From the NCBI RefSeq assembly GCF_021026335.1, contig NZ_JAJNCY010000012.1, forward strand, positions 51,696 through 115,695: a DNA stretch of 64,000 bases, read 5' to 3'. Positions 45,858 to 54,467 of this stretch are shown here, piece after piece. Source of the DNA: Rhizobium sp. C1 (GTDB lineage: Bacteria > Pseudomonadota > Alphaproteobacteria > Rhizobiales > Rhizobiaceae). Each line of letters starts with the position of its first letter. Position 1 is the first letter of the stretch. The notes under the pieces are model-generated. The model had not been told where the DNA came from. It worked only from the letters and a program-made list of their open reading frames with translations, and did no database searches. The translations under genes and the position numbers were made by a program.

Positions 45858-46424
45858 TCAGCGCATCTCAGGCGTCAGTCTCTCCAACAATGTCCTTACG
45901 AGCTTATCCGCATAGCGTTCATCAATCGGCAATCCCAAAATCGCGCGCATGTAGAGCGGCGCCAGCAGGTGATCGATCACACCCTCTGCCTCCGGTGTAG
46001 CCTCGCCGCGCGTAGCGGCGCGAGCCAGCATTGCCTGAAGCTGTTCCAGCCGCGGCGCCAGCATCAGCTTTCGGGTTTCCGGCGACATGGTCGTGGTGGC
46101 CAGCAGCACACGGAAGAAGTTGACCTCGGCATCGGCGTTCAGTCCGGCGGCAATCCGTCGCGCCCATTGGGTCAGATCTGCCAGAAGGCCCCCTTCGTCG
46201 GGCAAAGGAAATGTTTCGTTGAGCCGTTCCACGGCCATTTCCATCAATAGAGATCCGACATCGCCCCACCGCCGATAAAGACTGGTCGGGGCGATGCCTG
46301 CCAGCTTCGCGATTTCCGGCATGGTGACGTTGTGGAGGCCTTGCTCGACTGCAAGAGCGCGCGCCGCCTCGAATGCCTTTGCTTTTACAATGGCGGTTCG
46401 CCCGCCGGGACGTCTGGTTGACAT
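45858..46424 (-). CDS. TetR-family transcriptional regulator
   Basis: 188 residues. N-terminal HTH: AFEAARALAVEQGLHNVTMPEIAKLAGIAPTSLYRRWGD in the region of residues 17-55, typical of TetR. The C-terminal ligand domain is unassigned. Divergent from an alpha/beta hydrolase gene across 74 bases that carry a 24-base imperfect palindrome, so it most likely represses itself and the hydrolase. Confidence 0.9.
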   Translation of the reverse strand: MSTRRPGGRTAIVKAKAFEAARALAVEQGLHNVTMPEIAKLAGIAPTSLYRRWGDVGSLLMEMAVERLNETFPLPDEGGLLADLTQWARRIAAGLNADAEVNFFRVLLATTTMSPETRKLMLAPRLEQLQAMLARAATRGEATPEAEGVIDHLLAPLYMRAILGLPIDERYADKLVRTLLERLTPEMR

Positions 46425-46431
46425 GCCGACC

Positions 46432-46455
46432 TTAAAGTGAATATATTTGCTTTAA
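46432..46455. promoter_or_regulatory. palindromic operator between tetR and hydrolase genes
   Basis: TTAAAG-N2-AATATATT-N2-CTTTAA, palindromic at 20 of 24 positions, eight bases before the TetR ATG. Confidence 0.75.
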
Positions 46456-46498
46456 CGCCGGTTTCGGCGCCTGTTCCATGTCACATTAGGGCACCACA

Positions 46499-47677
46499 AT
46501 GTCAAAGCAAGAGATCGCAACCGGTGGTGAAGACTATTCCACCCAAAGGCTTAGCCAGCGTTATCGCTTTTCCGATCCGAATATGGACCTCTTCTTCCTC
46601 GGTGCTCTCGGTTGGGCTCCGGCCGGCGGCATCTCGGCAGGGGAGGCCTTTCAGGTCGCCACGATGATCGAGGATGGCAATGCCGATTCCTGGGCCAGCG
46701 CCTTCGAGGGTCAGGGCGAAACCCTGATCGCTCAAGCAGATCAATGGATTTCGCGCGGCGAGACCCGTGCTGCCGGCGAGACCCGTCTACGCGCATTCAC
46801 CTGCTTCCGTCTTGCGTGGCAATTTATTTCTCCGGGCGACCGGTTCCTGTTCCTGTTCCGCCGCAGCCAGCAGCTTTTCGATTTGGCGATGCACGAGCTG
46901 GGTCTGCCGTCGGAGCGGTTTGAGGTGCCTTATGGCGGCTCCGTCTTGCCGGGGCACTTCTTCCGCGCCAGCGATCCCGCTTCCCCCACGATGCTGGTGA
47001 TCGGCGGCGCGGACACCTGTCATGAAGATCGCTTCCTGTCGCAGGGGCGCTACTATATCGACAGGGGCTATCACGTCGCTTTGGTGGACCTGCCTGGGCA
47101 GGGCGCCACGGCGGCCGACGGGCTTTTCTGGGAGCCCGAAACCGAAAAGCCGGTGGGGGCTGTGCTCGATTTTCTCCGTGCGAATTGCGGTGTCGATTTT
47201 TCTCGGCTGGCTTTGCTGGGCATGAGTCTTGGCGGCTATTTTGCTGCCCGGGCTGCCGCCGAGGAGCCGCGGCTCGCTGCGGTCATCGCCACGCCGGTCC
47301 TGTCCAAACCGGTCGAGCTTTTCATGGCGGCGGTTGGCGCCCATTCCAATCCGTCGCAGGCTGCCGAGAGGAACATGGACGTCCTGATGTGGAAGTGTGG
47401 GACGCAAGACCTGTCTTCTCTCGCCAGCAAGTGGCAGGATAAACATGCCGATCCTGCAAAAGTGCGGATGCCGTTTCTTTCGGTGCTAGGCACACAGGAG
47501 GGCGGCGTCTGGCAGAAGCAGACACGGAACTGGAGCGAAGGCGTGACGTCGCCAGGCAGCCAGTTGCTGGTGCTCGGACCGGAAACCGGGGCCGATGCGC
47601 ATTGCCAGGGAAACAATCCGCTGCGTCTGGCCCAGGAGGTTCATGCCTGGCTCGGCGCCGTCTTTCCGGCGCGGTAA
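46499..47677 (+). CDS. alpha/beta hydrolase (FrsA/DUF1100-like)
   Basis: 392 residues. A helical N-terminal cap (residues 1-135) precedes the alpha/beta hydrolase core: MLVIGGADTCHEDRFL, VALVDLPGQGATAADG and the nucleophile elbow LLGMSLGGYFAARAAAEEP with the catalytic serine in GMSLGG near residue 242. The cap and core order resemble the 2,6-dihydroxypseudooxynicotine hydrolase/FrsA group. Substrate unknown; controlled by the divergent TetR protein. Confidence 0.85.
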   Translation: MSKQEIATGGEDYSTQRLSQRYRFSDPNMDLFFLGALGWAPAGGISAGEAFQVATMIEDGNADSWASAFEGQGETLIAQADQWISRGETRAAGETRLRAFTCFRLAWQFISPGDRFLFLFRRSQQLFDLAMHELGLPSERFEVPYGGSVLPGHFFRASDPASPTMLVIGGADTCHEDRFLSQGRYYIDRGYHVALVDLPGQGATAADGLFWEPETEKPVGAVLDFLRANCGVDFSRLALLGMSLGGYFAARAAAEEPRLAAVIATPVLSKPVELFMAAVGAHSNPSQAAERNMDVLMWKCGTQDLSSLASKWQDKHADPAKVRMPFLSVLGTQEGGVWQKQTRNWSEGVTSPGSQLLVLGPETGADAHCQGNNPLRLAQEVHAWLGAVFPAR

Positions 47678-47782
47678 ACAGTGCGTTTCGCGGCGGTCGG
47701 GCGAGGCCGGCTTTGCCGGGGTCATAGCAATGACGCGATGCTTCCGCACTTTGCTGCCTGAACAACACGAACTGGATTTGCG

Positions 47783-48967
47783 ATGTTCGAAGCGAATGCC
47801 GATTGGCGCAGGACTCCCATCACTGCCGCAATGCTGCGTGGCTGGATTGAGCTTGAGGAGACGCCAGCCGGTCTCCTGCCGCACCGACTGCCCAAATGGG
47901 CGCGGACGCAGTGGACCGATCCGCAGCTTTCCATGGTGGAACAGCAGCCATCCGGCATGCGCCTGTGCTTCAGGACGCGGGCCACGACGATCGCCCTCGA
48001 AGCTCTGCCGACAAAGCGGCATTATGTCGGAATGCCGGCGCGTCCGGATGGGATCTATGATCTCGTGATCGACGGTGTCCTCGCCGGTCAGGGCAGTATC
48101 GCGACGGGGAATGTGGTGCGTATCGATCTGGCGAGGTGGGCGGCCGATGCAAACCTTGTCGCCGACATGGAGCCGGGCGCGCCCGGCCTGCTGCGTTTCG
48201 AGACGCTGCCGGACAACATGAAGGTCATCGAAATCTGGTTGCCGCATGACGAGGTGACGGAACTGGTCGCTCTTCACGCAAATGCCCCCATCGAGCCGGT
48301 CCCGCCATCCGGTCAGCGGATATGGCTCCATCATGGCAGCTCGATCAGTCATGGCTCCAACGCGGTGCATCCAAGCGGCATCTGGCCTGCGGTTGCGGCA
48401 TCCATCGCCGGTGTCGATCTTTTGAATCTGGGTTTCGGCGGCAGCGCGCTGCTCGATCCGTTCCTCGCGCGAACCATAAGGGACCAGCCAGCCGATCTTA
48501 TCAGCCTCAAGCTCGGTATTAATGTCGTCAATATGGACCTGATGCGGCTGCGCGCTTTCGGTCCGGCGGTCCATGGCTTTCTCGATACGATCCGTGACGG
48601 ACATCCGACCACGCCGTTGCTGATCGTTTCCCCGATCTTCTGCCCGATCCATGAAGTCACACCTGGCCCCAGTGTGCCGGATTTCTCGGACGGTCAACTG
48701 AAGTTCCGCGCGGCGGGTAGCGAAACCGACACGGCAGTTGGCAAGCTGACGCTCTCGTTGATCCGCGACGCCCTTCGCGCAATCACCGCGCAGAGGCGGG
48801 GGAGCGATCCCAACCTCCACTATCTGGACGGGCGGGAGCTTTACGGGGAGGCCGACCATGAACATCATCCGCTGCCCGATCGCCTTCATCCCGATACCGC
48901 GACCCACAAACTGATCGGTGAGCGGTTTGAGGCCACGGTCTTTGGCGAAGATCGTCCATTCGGTTGA
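47783..48967 (+). CDS. SGNH/GDSL-type hydrolase
   Basis: 394 residues. The N-terminal 170 residues look like a beta-sandwich (carbohydrate-esterase accessory type). The SGNH core follows: block I serine in WLHHGSSISHG near residue 180, block II glycine in NLGFGGSALLDPF, block III asparagine in LKLGINVVNM, and the Asp-x-x-His type end in DRLHPDTATHKL. It should cleave an ester or acetyl group, possibly from a sugar. It begins 105 bases after the hydrolase gene and may share its transcript. Confidence 0.85.
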   Translation: MFEANADWRRTPITAAMLRGWIELEETPAGLLPHRLPKWARTQWTDPQLSMVEQQPSGMRLCFRTRATTIALEALPTKRHYVGMPARPDGIYDLVIDGVLAGQGSIATGNVVRIDLARWAADANLVADMEPGAPGLLRFETLPDNMKVIEIWLPHDEVTELVALHANAPIEPVPPSGQRIWLHHGSSISHGSNAVHPSGIWPAVAASIAGVDLLNLGFGGSALLDPFLARTIRDQPADLISLKLGINVVNMDLMRLRAFGPAVHGFLDTIRDGHPTTPLLIVSPIFCPIHEVTPGPSVPDFSDGQLKFRAAGSETDTAVGKLTLSLIRDALRAITAQRRGSDPNLHYLDGRELYGEADHEHHPLPDRLHPDTATHKLIGERFEATVFGEDRPFG

Positions 48968-49179
48968 TGGGGCCTCTACGTCGCGGCTCGCACTTTCGAG
49001 TCGTGAGCTCTCCGCATCACTGAAGTCTGCGGGAATCTCAGGCGCCTCAATCCAGATATTTGCCCGTGTCAGGCCCGTCGCAACGCCGAACGGGGACAGA
49101 TCCGATCCGATCGCCGCGCCAAAGTTGGCGTCAACGCCATGAAACGGCGGCTTCGATGGTTCGCTGTTCTAGACTGAAA

Positions 49180-49256
49180 TGGCGCACCCGACAGGATTCG
49201 AACCTGTGACCTTTGGAATCGGAATCCAACACTCTATCCAGCTGAGCTACGGGTGC
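49180..49256 (-). tRNA. tRNA-Arg (anticodon CCG)
   Basis: Minus-strand cloverleaf: acceptor GCACCCG/CGGGTGC with discriminator G and encoded CCA, anticodon stem TTGGA/TCCAA, loop TTCCGAT giving anticodon CCG, and T-loop TTCGAAT. No integrated element is seen next to it. Confidence 0.95.
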
Positions 49257-49379
49257 TTGCCTACGGCTTTCGCCGATCCGATGCGGCTTCTTAGCGTGTT
49301 CGCGCGGGCGCTTCAACTCGAAATGCGATTGCGCCCACGGGTTTCTTGAGGTTGAGGGGAGGGCAGATGCCCGTTGCCG

Positions 49380-50153
49380 TTAGGAGAAGTTGGGCTTGCG
49401 CTTTTCGAGGAAGGCTTTGAGGCCTTCGCGGGCGTCGGGGCCGGTCTGGGTCATGGCGGCGGTGAGGCTTTCGACATAGAGGCCGTCGGCGCGGCTCATG
49501 TCGTTGATGCGGGCGATGCCCTGGATGACCATCTGGTTGATGAGCGTAGAGTTCGTTGCGATGTTCTCGGCGAGTTCCTTCGCCTTGGCGAGCGCTTCGC
49601 CTTCGCCGACGAGATAGTGCGCGAGGCCTATCCTCTGGCCTTCCTCGCCGGAATAGATGCGGCCGGTCAGCATCATTTCGGTCATGCGGTCGGGGCCGAC
49701 GATGCGGGAGATGCGCGCGGTCGCGCCGCCGCCGACATAGATGCCGCGCTTGCCTTCCGGCAGCTGGAACTTGACCGAGGGTTCGGCAATGCGAACATGC
49801 GTGGCGGCGGCAATTTCCAGACCGCCGCCCATGACGGCGCCCTGCATGGCCGAGACGATCGGCAGGCCGCCGAACTGCATCAGATCCATGACCTCATGCC
49901 AGCTGCGCGAGTGGCGGAAGACGTCGACCGAGTTGCGCTCTACGGCTTCGGAGAGGTCTAGTCCGGCCGAATAATGCCCGCCTTCGCCGCTCATGATGAC
50001 GCAGCGCACGCCCTGCGGCGGGGCGGAAAAGAAGGCGCGCAACTCGGCGAGCGTGCGGTCGTTGATGGCATTGCGCTTTTCGGGGCGGCAGAAGGTCAGA
50101 TAGGCGAGATTGCCTTCCAGGCTGATCCGGATATTCTGCTTGCTGTCGGTCAT
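49380..50153 (-). CDS. crotonase-family enoyl-CoA hydratase
   Basis: 257 residues. The crotonase fold is clear: RPEKRNAINDRTLAELRAFF, the oxyanion-hole segment GGHYSAGLDLSEA, and both catalytic glutamates, in VMGGGLEIAAATHVR and KFQLPEGKRGIYVGGGATAR. With both acids it can hydrate an enoyl-CoA. In this cluster the substrate is probably a hydroxycinnamoyl-CoA such as feruloyl-CoA, either for beta-oxidation-like shortening or for lyase cleavage; sequence alone cannot separate these. GGGGGAGG precedes the ATG, and a MarR operator lies 54 bases upstream. Confidence 0.88.
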   Translation of the reverse strand: MTDSKQNIRISLEGNLAYLTFCRPEKRNAINDRTLAELRAFFSAPPQGVRCVIMSGEGGHYSAGLDLSEAVERNSVDVFRHSRSWHEVMDLMQFGGLPIVSAMQGAVMGGGLEIAAATHVRIAEPSVKFQLPEGKRGIYVGGGATARISRIVGPDRMTEMMLTGRIYSGEEGQRIGLAHYLVGEGEALAKAKELAENIATNSTLINQMVIQGIARINDMSRADGLYVESLTAAMTQTGPDAREGLKAFLEKRKPNFS

Positions 50154-50206
50154 CTGTCTTGGCCTCCCCCATGCGCGATCGGCATTTCGCCGTCGTCTTC
50201 GAAATT

Positions 50207-50223
50207 AGTTATATAGTATAACT
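50207..50223. promoter_or_regulatory. MarR operator, copy A (crotonase/marR)
   Basis: AGTTATATAGTATAACT contains the inverted repeat GTTAT-N5-ATAAC; the same layout recurs before the ligase gene at 54249. It sits between the divergent crotonase and MarR genes. Confidence 0.85.
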
Positions 50224-50233
50224 GTAGAGAAGC

Positions 50234-50761
50234 TTGGGCAAGGTGCGCTATGGCGATTTTTTGCAATTGGTGGAGAATTATGTAATCTTTGCCAAACCTT
50301 CGGGGCCAATACCTTCGGGGAATGGGAGGCATGCCATTATCAATTATTCAGTCCTGAGCGAAGCGGTCGGCTATCGGCTTCGCCGCGCACAGCTTGCAGT
50401 CTTCCAGGATTTCGGTGAATCCTTCGCGGCCGAGGGCCTGCGCCCTGCCGATTTCTCCGTCGTCCTCCTTATCAAGCACAATCCTGGCCTCAAGCAGAGC
50501 GAGGTGGCGGAGGCGCTGGGCATCCAGCGGGCCAATTTTGTCGCCATCGTCGACGGGCTCGAGCGCCGCGAGCTGGTGGAGCGGCGCAAGTCCGAGACCG
50601 ATCGCAGGGTACAGGCGCTTTACCTGACGCCGCTCGGCGAGCAGTTCGCCGACAACATGCTGACGACCTGGAAGGCGCATGAGGACCGCATGATCGAAAA
50701 GCTCGGCGGGCCGGAAGCCCGTGACGAACTGATCCGCCTCGTGAACCGGCTGACGGAGTAG
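50234..50761 (+). CDS. MarR-family regulator of the hydroxycinnamate cluster
   Basis: The reading frame is open from a TTG at 50234 (175 residues), but conserved MarR sequence only begins at about INYSVLSEAVGYRLRRAQLAVF. The core shows PGLKQSEVAEALGIQRANFV (recognition helix), GLERRELVERRKSETDRRVQ (wing). The true start is uncertain: a GGGAGG at 50324 is followed six bases later by an in-frame ATT (50336), and an ATT start would give about 141 residues. Two operators of one type, next to the crotonase and ligase genes, make it the probable repressor of the pathway, relieved by an aromatic acyl-CoA. Confidence 0.85.
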   Translation: MGKVRYGDFLQLVENYVIFAKPSGPIPSGNGRHAIINYSVLSEAVGYRLRRAQLAVFQDFGESFAAEGLRPADFSVVLLIKHNPGLKQSEVAEALGIQRANFVAIVDGLERRELVERRKSETDRRVQALYLTPLGEQFADNMLTTWKAHEDRMIEKLGGPEARDELIRLVNRLTE

Positions 50762-50969
50762 GTCATTCCATTCGAACCATTGAATATTTAACGTTGTGCC
50801 CGGCGTTACGTGGAGGCGCTCGCCCTCAATGATGTATTTCTGATTCTAATCTGGACAATTTATGAGCGTAGTGCAAAATTCAGATTGCGCTACTTTGACG
50901 ATGCATTTCCGGGGCGCGCGCGGGGAATGCGTCGGGGTGACAAATGGTCAGGTTAGGAAGGGGTATCTC

Positions 50970-51380
50970 GTGAGGTTTTTTCTTACATGCGTTGCAGTAA
51001 TTTTGTCCGCATCGACCGCGTTTGCATGGGATAATAGCGCCAAGAAAGTCAAAGGCAACGATCTTGGAGTTCAGAGCCACAAATATGACGGTCACTTGAT
51101 ACAGACCACGGTCAATTGTTTCCTCGCTGACAAGGAAGATATCCGTTGCCTCGCAGGTTTCGGAGCCAGAATAGACTTCTCAACAGTGACTGGCGACGGA
51201 ATGAGCGGTTATCTCTTCGACAAATGCGACTCGATCGACAATTTGCCGAAGAACATCTGCAAATTCGAAATCCAGTTTACGTATTCAGGGTTTTCCTCCC
51301 AGGATATGTCGAATGGCGCCTCTATCACTGTGATTGAACCGACCGGGGGAACGGCCGAATTCAGGAGATACAAGAAATAG
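50970..51380 (+). CDS. small secreted protein, AT-rich
   Basis: 136 residues from a GTG at 50970 with AGGAAGGGG just upstream; a signal peptide (VRFFLTCVAVILSASTAFA) follows at once. The mature part has six cysteines or so spaced NCFLADKEDIRCL, DKCDSIDNLPKNIC, and no recognised domain. The composition is lower in GC than the catabolic genes on both sides, so it looks like an inserted accessory gene. Function unknown. Confidence 0.7.
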   Translation: MRFFLTCVAVILSASTAFAWDNSAKKVKGNDLGVQSHKYDGHLIQTTVNCFLADKEDIRCLAGFGARIDFSTVTGDGMSGYLFDKCDSIDNLPKNICKFEIQFTYSGFSSQDMSNGASITVIEPTGGTAEFRRYKK

Positions 51381-51405
51381 GCGATGTCGTGCGAATGAGA
51401 TTGTT

Positions 51406-52167
51406 TTATTTCGGCTGCATGCGCAGCGCGCCATCGAGGCGCACGGTTTCGCCGTTCAGATAACTCATCTCGATCATTGAGACGGCGAGCCTGGCGAAAT
51501 CTTCTGCCGAGCCGAGGCGCGACGGGAAGGGGATCGACGCACCGAGGCTGGCCTGGATCTCGTCCGGCAGTTCGTTCATCAGCGGGGTCTTGAACAGGCC
51601 CGGCGCGATGGTGTTGACGCGGATGCCGATCTTGGAAAACTCGCGCGCGGCCGGCAGCGTCATGGCCACGATGCCGCCCTTGGAGGCGGAATAGGCGGCC
51701 TGGCCGATCTGGCCTTCGAAGGCGGCGACGGAGGCGGTGGAGATGATCACCCCACGCTCGCCATCGTTGAGCGGCGCGAGCGTCTGCATGCGATGGGCTG
51801 CCAGACGCATCATGTTGAACGTGCCGATGAGGTTGACGCGGATGACGCGCTCGAAGGCGGCAAGCGAATGCGGGCCATCGCGGCCGACGATGCGGCTCGC
51901 GGTGCCGATACCTGCGCAGTTGACGAGGACGCGAGCCACGCCGTTCTTAGCTTCCAGTGCGTCGAGCGCGGTAATCGCGCTTGCCTCGTCCGAGACGTCG
52001 CAGCGGGCGAAGGTCGCGCCGATGTCTTTTGCCAGCGCTTCGCCCAGATCCACGTTCAGATCGAGAATGCCGACCTTCGCGCCCTTTGAGGCAAGGAGTT
52101 TTGCGACGCCTGCGCCGAGGCCGGATGCGCCACCGGTGATGGCGACTGTGATGCCGTTGATATCCAT
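51406..52167 (-). CDS. short-chain dehydrogenase (3-hydroxyacyl-CoA dehydrogenase type)
   Basis: 253 residues from the ATG at 52167 (AAGAGGAAA upstream). NAD-binding TGGASGLGAGVAK at residues 10-22, NCAGIGTA, and the catalytic set S-Y-K in STASVAAFEGQIGQAAYSASKGG. The DLNVDLGEA after the second strand favours NAD over NADP. It resembles the HSD10-like 3-hydroxyacyl-CoA dehydrogenases, which would oxidise the product of the crotonase in a CoA-dependent beta-oxidation of hydroxycinnamates. It lies 198 bases after the ligase gene, separated by a repeat. Confidence 0.85.
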   Translation of the reverse strand: MDINGITVAITGGASGLGAGVAKLLASKGAKVGILDLNVDLGEALAKDIGATFARCDVSDEASAITALDALEAKNGVARVLVNCAGIGTASRIVGRDGPHSLAAFERVIRVNLIGTFNMMRLAAHRMQTLAPLNDGERGVIISTASVAAFEGQIGQAAYSASKGGIVAMTLPAAREFSKIGIRVNTIAPGLFKTPLMNELPDEIQASLGASIPFPSRLGSAEDFARLAVSMIEMSYLNGETVRLDGALRMQPK

Positions 52168-52224
52168 GGGGTTTTTCCTCTTGTGCGTGGTGGATTTTGG
52201 CCTCTGGCCTTCGAAATCGGAGCT

Positions 52225-52350
52225 CCCCCTCATCCGCCTGCCGGCACCTTCTCCCCGCCGGGGAGAAGAGGGCTGGAGCCGCAGCCTCGCCTTTATCCTC
52301 GCCCCTTCGGGGAGAGGTCCGCCGAGCGAAGCGGAGGCGGGGTGAGGGGG
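52225..52350. repeat. GC-rich cruciform intergenic repeat between ligase and SDR genes
   Basis: Outer arms CCCCCTCATCCGCCT (52225) and AGGCGGGGTGAGGGGG (52335) pair, with two inner hairpins: CTTCTCCCC-GCC-GGGGAGAAG (52248-52268) and CCTCGCCCC-TTC-GGGGAGAGG (52297-52317). Such elements with CACCTTCTCCCC cores recur in alphaproteobacterial genomes. It interrupts an operon. Confidence 0.8.
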
Positions 52351-52365
52351 TGAGGCCGGGACATT

Positions 52366-54231
52366 TCAGCCCTTCCTGTTCGCCACCAGCACATGCGCCG
52401 GAATCTCGGCCGCATAGAGTGCCTCGCAATGCGCGGCGCGGGTGGCCATGACGGCGCGCTGGTTGAGCGAGCCCTTGTCGGTGATTTCGTTGGCATCCGG
52501 CGAAGGCGGCGTTTCGAGGATAATGGCGCGGGCCACCATGGTGGAGGAGCCGGTGGACTGGCGTGCGAGATCGTTGAGGCCGGACTGGATGCGGGCGACG
52601 AGCGCCGGATGTTGCGCAATCGTGGCCGTGTCCTCGACGGTCGCGAGCTCCGGGAACTCGCGACGGCAGGCGTCATAATCGAGGAAGAGCAGGCCGCCGA
52701 TATGCGGCAGATCGAGCCCGGTGAGCACGAGGTCGCGCACCAGCGGCGCCAGGCCCCGAATGGTCGCGCCGCGGACGCTCGCCATGTTGACCCATGTGCC
52801 GGTGTCGAGCTTGAAATCTTCCGTCACGCGGCCGTCGAAGAGCAGGCCCTTGGCGATGTCGTTCGGGTCGTGATAGCGCAGGGCATCCTGCATCAGGTAA
52901 TAGCCTTCCTCGTCGAAGGCTTCCTTCGTCTTGTCGGGTTGACGCCAGTAGCCGGGCGTGATTGAGGCGCCCTTGACGCGCACTTCCAGCTTCTCGCCAT
53001 TCGGGACCAGCTTCATCTCGGAGCCGGCGGCCGGCAGACCGATTTCGCCGGGACGGCTGACGGGCCAGACAGTGGTGGACAGGAACGGGCCGGTCTCGGT
53101 CGAACCGTAGCCGGTGATGATCATGATCTTCTCGCCGACGGTCTCCATGGCGAGGTCTTCCAGCGCCTTGAAGACATGGTCGGCAAGGCTTGCCCCGGCA
53201 TATTGCAGAACCTTGACACGGGAGAAGAAGCGCTTGCGCAGCGTCTCGTTCGACCGCAGATGCTCCACCAGCATTTCATAGCCCTTGGGCACGTTGAAAT
53301 AGAGGGTGGGGGCTATGTCGAGCAGGTTATGAACGGTCTTGTGGATGCCGATCGGTGTCGGTGCGCCGTCGTCGATGTAGAGCGAGCCCCCGTTGAAGAG
53401 CGCGATGCCGAAATTATGGTTGCCGCCGGCGGTGTGGTTCCACGGCAGCCAGTCGACCAGAACCGGCGGCTCGTCCTTGAGGAAGGCGAGCGTGTCGCGG
53501 ATCATCACCTGGTTGGCCGAGATCATGCCTTGCGTGTTGATCACGGCTTTCGGTTTGCCGGTCGAGCCGGAGGTGAAAAGGAACTTGGCGATCGTCTCGG
53601 GGCCGAGACCGGAGATGGCGATATCGACGGCGTCCGTGGCCGGCTGCGACAGGATCTCGTTGAGATTACGCGCGCCGGGCACGGTGGAGAGGTCGCCCGT
53701 ACCGAAGACGGGAACGCTTTCCTGTACCACGGCGCGGATCGCATCCTTATACAGCTCGATATGCTCGGCGAAGACCATGCCGGGGGTGATCAGGTCGAAG
53801 ACGTGATGGAGCTTGTCGAAGTCCTTCGACTTGGTGGAATAGGCGGGTGCAATCGGCGCGTAGGGGATACCGGCGGTCATGCAGCCCAGTGCGACCAGGC
53901 CGTGATTGACCGAATTGCCGGAGAGGATGACGACAGGGCGGTCGGCCGAGAGCTTGTGATCGATGAGATATTGCGCGATCGCACGGCTGAGGTCGCGCGC
54001 TTCGCGATAGGTCACGCGCCGCCATTCGCCATTGGGCATGCGGTCTGCGAGGAACAGCCGGTCAGGCATATGCTCGGCCCAGTGGTCGAGAACGGCGATG
54101 GTGGAGACAGGAACATCGCCAATGGGCGCGACCGGGCGGATATAGGTTGCACCATTCTCTGCGCGTGTCACCGAAACGTCGAGCGTGCCGAAATTGACGG
54201 GGCGAATGCCCGGCATGGATATCACTGGCAT
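52366..54231 (-). CDS. feruloyl-CoA synthase-like acyl-CoA ligase
   Basis: 621 residues from the ATG at 54231 (GGGAGGA upstream). An adenylate-forming enzyme: P-loop-like FTSGSTGKPKAVINTQGMIS, YGSTETGPFLSTT (A5), and motif GYYLMQDALRY, LLFDGRVTEDFKLDTGTWVN. The family of feruloyl-CoA synthases is longer than ordinary 4-coumarate ligases, as here, and has PWNHTAGGNHNFGIAL. It activates hydroxycinnamic acids with ATP and CoA. A MarR operator lies 18 bases upstream. Confidence 0.88.
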   Translation of the reverse strand: MPVISMPGIRPVNFGTLDVSVTRAENGATYIRPVAPIGDVPVSTIAVLDHWAEHMPDRLFLADRMPNGEWRRVTYREARDLSRAIAQYLIDHKLSADRPVVILSGNSVNHGLVALGCMTAGIPYAPIAPAYSTKSKDFDKLHHVFDLITPGMVFAEHIELYKDAIRAVVQESVPVFGTGDLSTVPGARNLNEILSQPATDAVDIAISGLGPETIAKFLFTSGSTGKPKAVINTQGMISANQVMIRDTLAFLKDEPPVLVDWLPWNHTAGGNHNFGIALFNGGSLYIDDGAPTPIGIHKTVHNLLDIAPTLYFNVPKGYEMLVEHLRSNETLRKRFFSRVKVLQYAGASLADHVFKALEDLAMETVGEKIMIITGYGSTETGPFLSTTVWPVSRPGEIGLPAAGSEMKLVPNGEKLEVRVKGASITPGYWRQPDKTKEAFDEEGYYLMQDALRYHDPNDIAKGLLFDGRVTEDFKLDTGTWVNMASVRGATIRGLAPLVRDLVLTGLDLPHIGGLLFLDYDACRREFPELATVEDTATIAQHPALVARIQSGLNDLARQSTGSSTMVARAIILETPPSPDANEITDKGSLNQRAVMATRAAHCEALYAAEIPAHVLVANRKG

Positions 54232-54248
54232 GTGTTCCTCCCAAAACT

Positions 54249-54265
54249 AGTTATTATGTATAACA
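54249..54265. promoter_or_regulatory. MarR operator, copy B (ligase gene)
   Basis: AGTTATTATGTATAACA, the same GTTAT-N5-ATAAC inverted repeat as at 50207, 18 bases before the ligase ATG. Confidence 0.85.
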
Positions 54266-54467
54266 ATATTTGGGGCGTGGTCAAGGTGTGCCTGAATGTC
54301 CAGCGGGGTGCCGGTGGCGGGTCGTGCCGGGCGCGGCGAGGAGAGTTGCGGGGTCATTTTCCTCCCTTCGCGGGCCACCATCGGGCTTGCCCCGTAGCAT
54401 GCGGTTGCTTGTGCGCGGCGGCGGCTTGTACTATGGCGGAGGACCGTTCGCAGGATTGGAGATTTGC

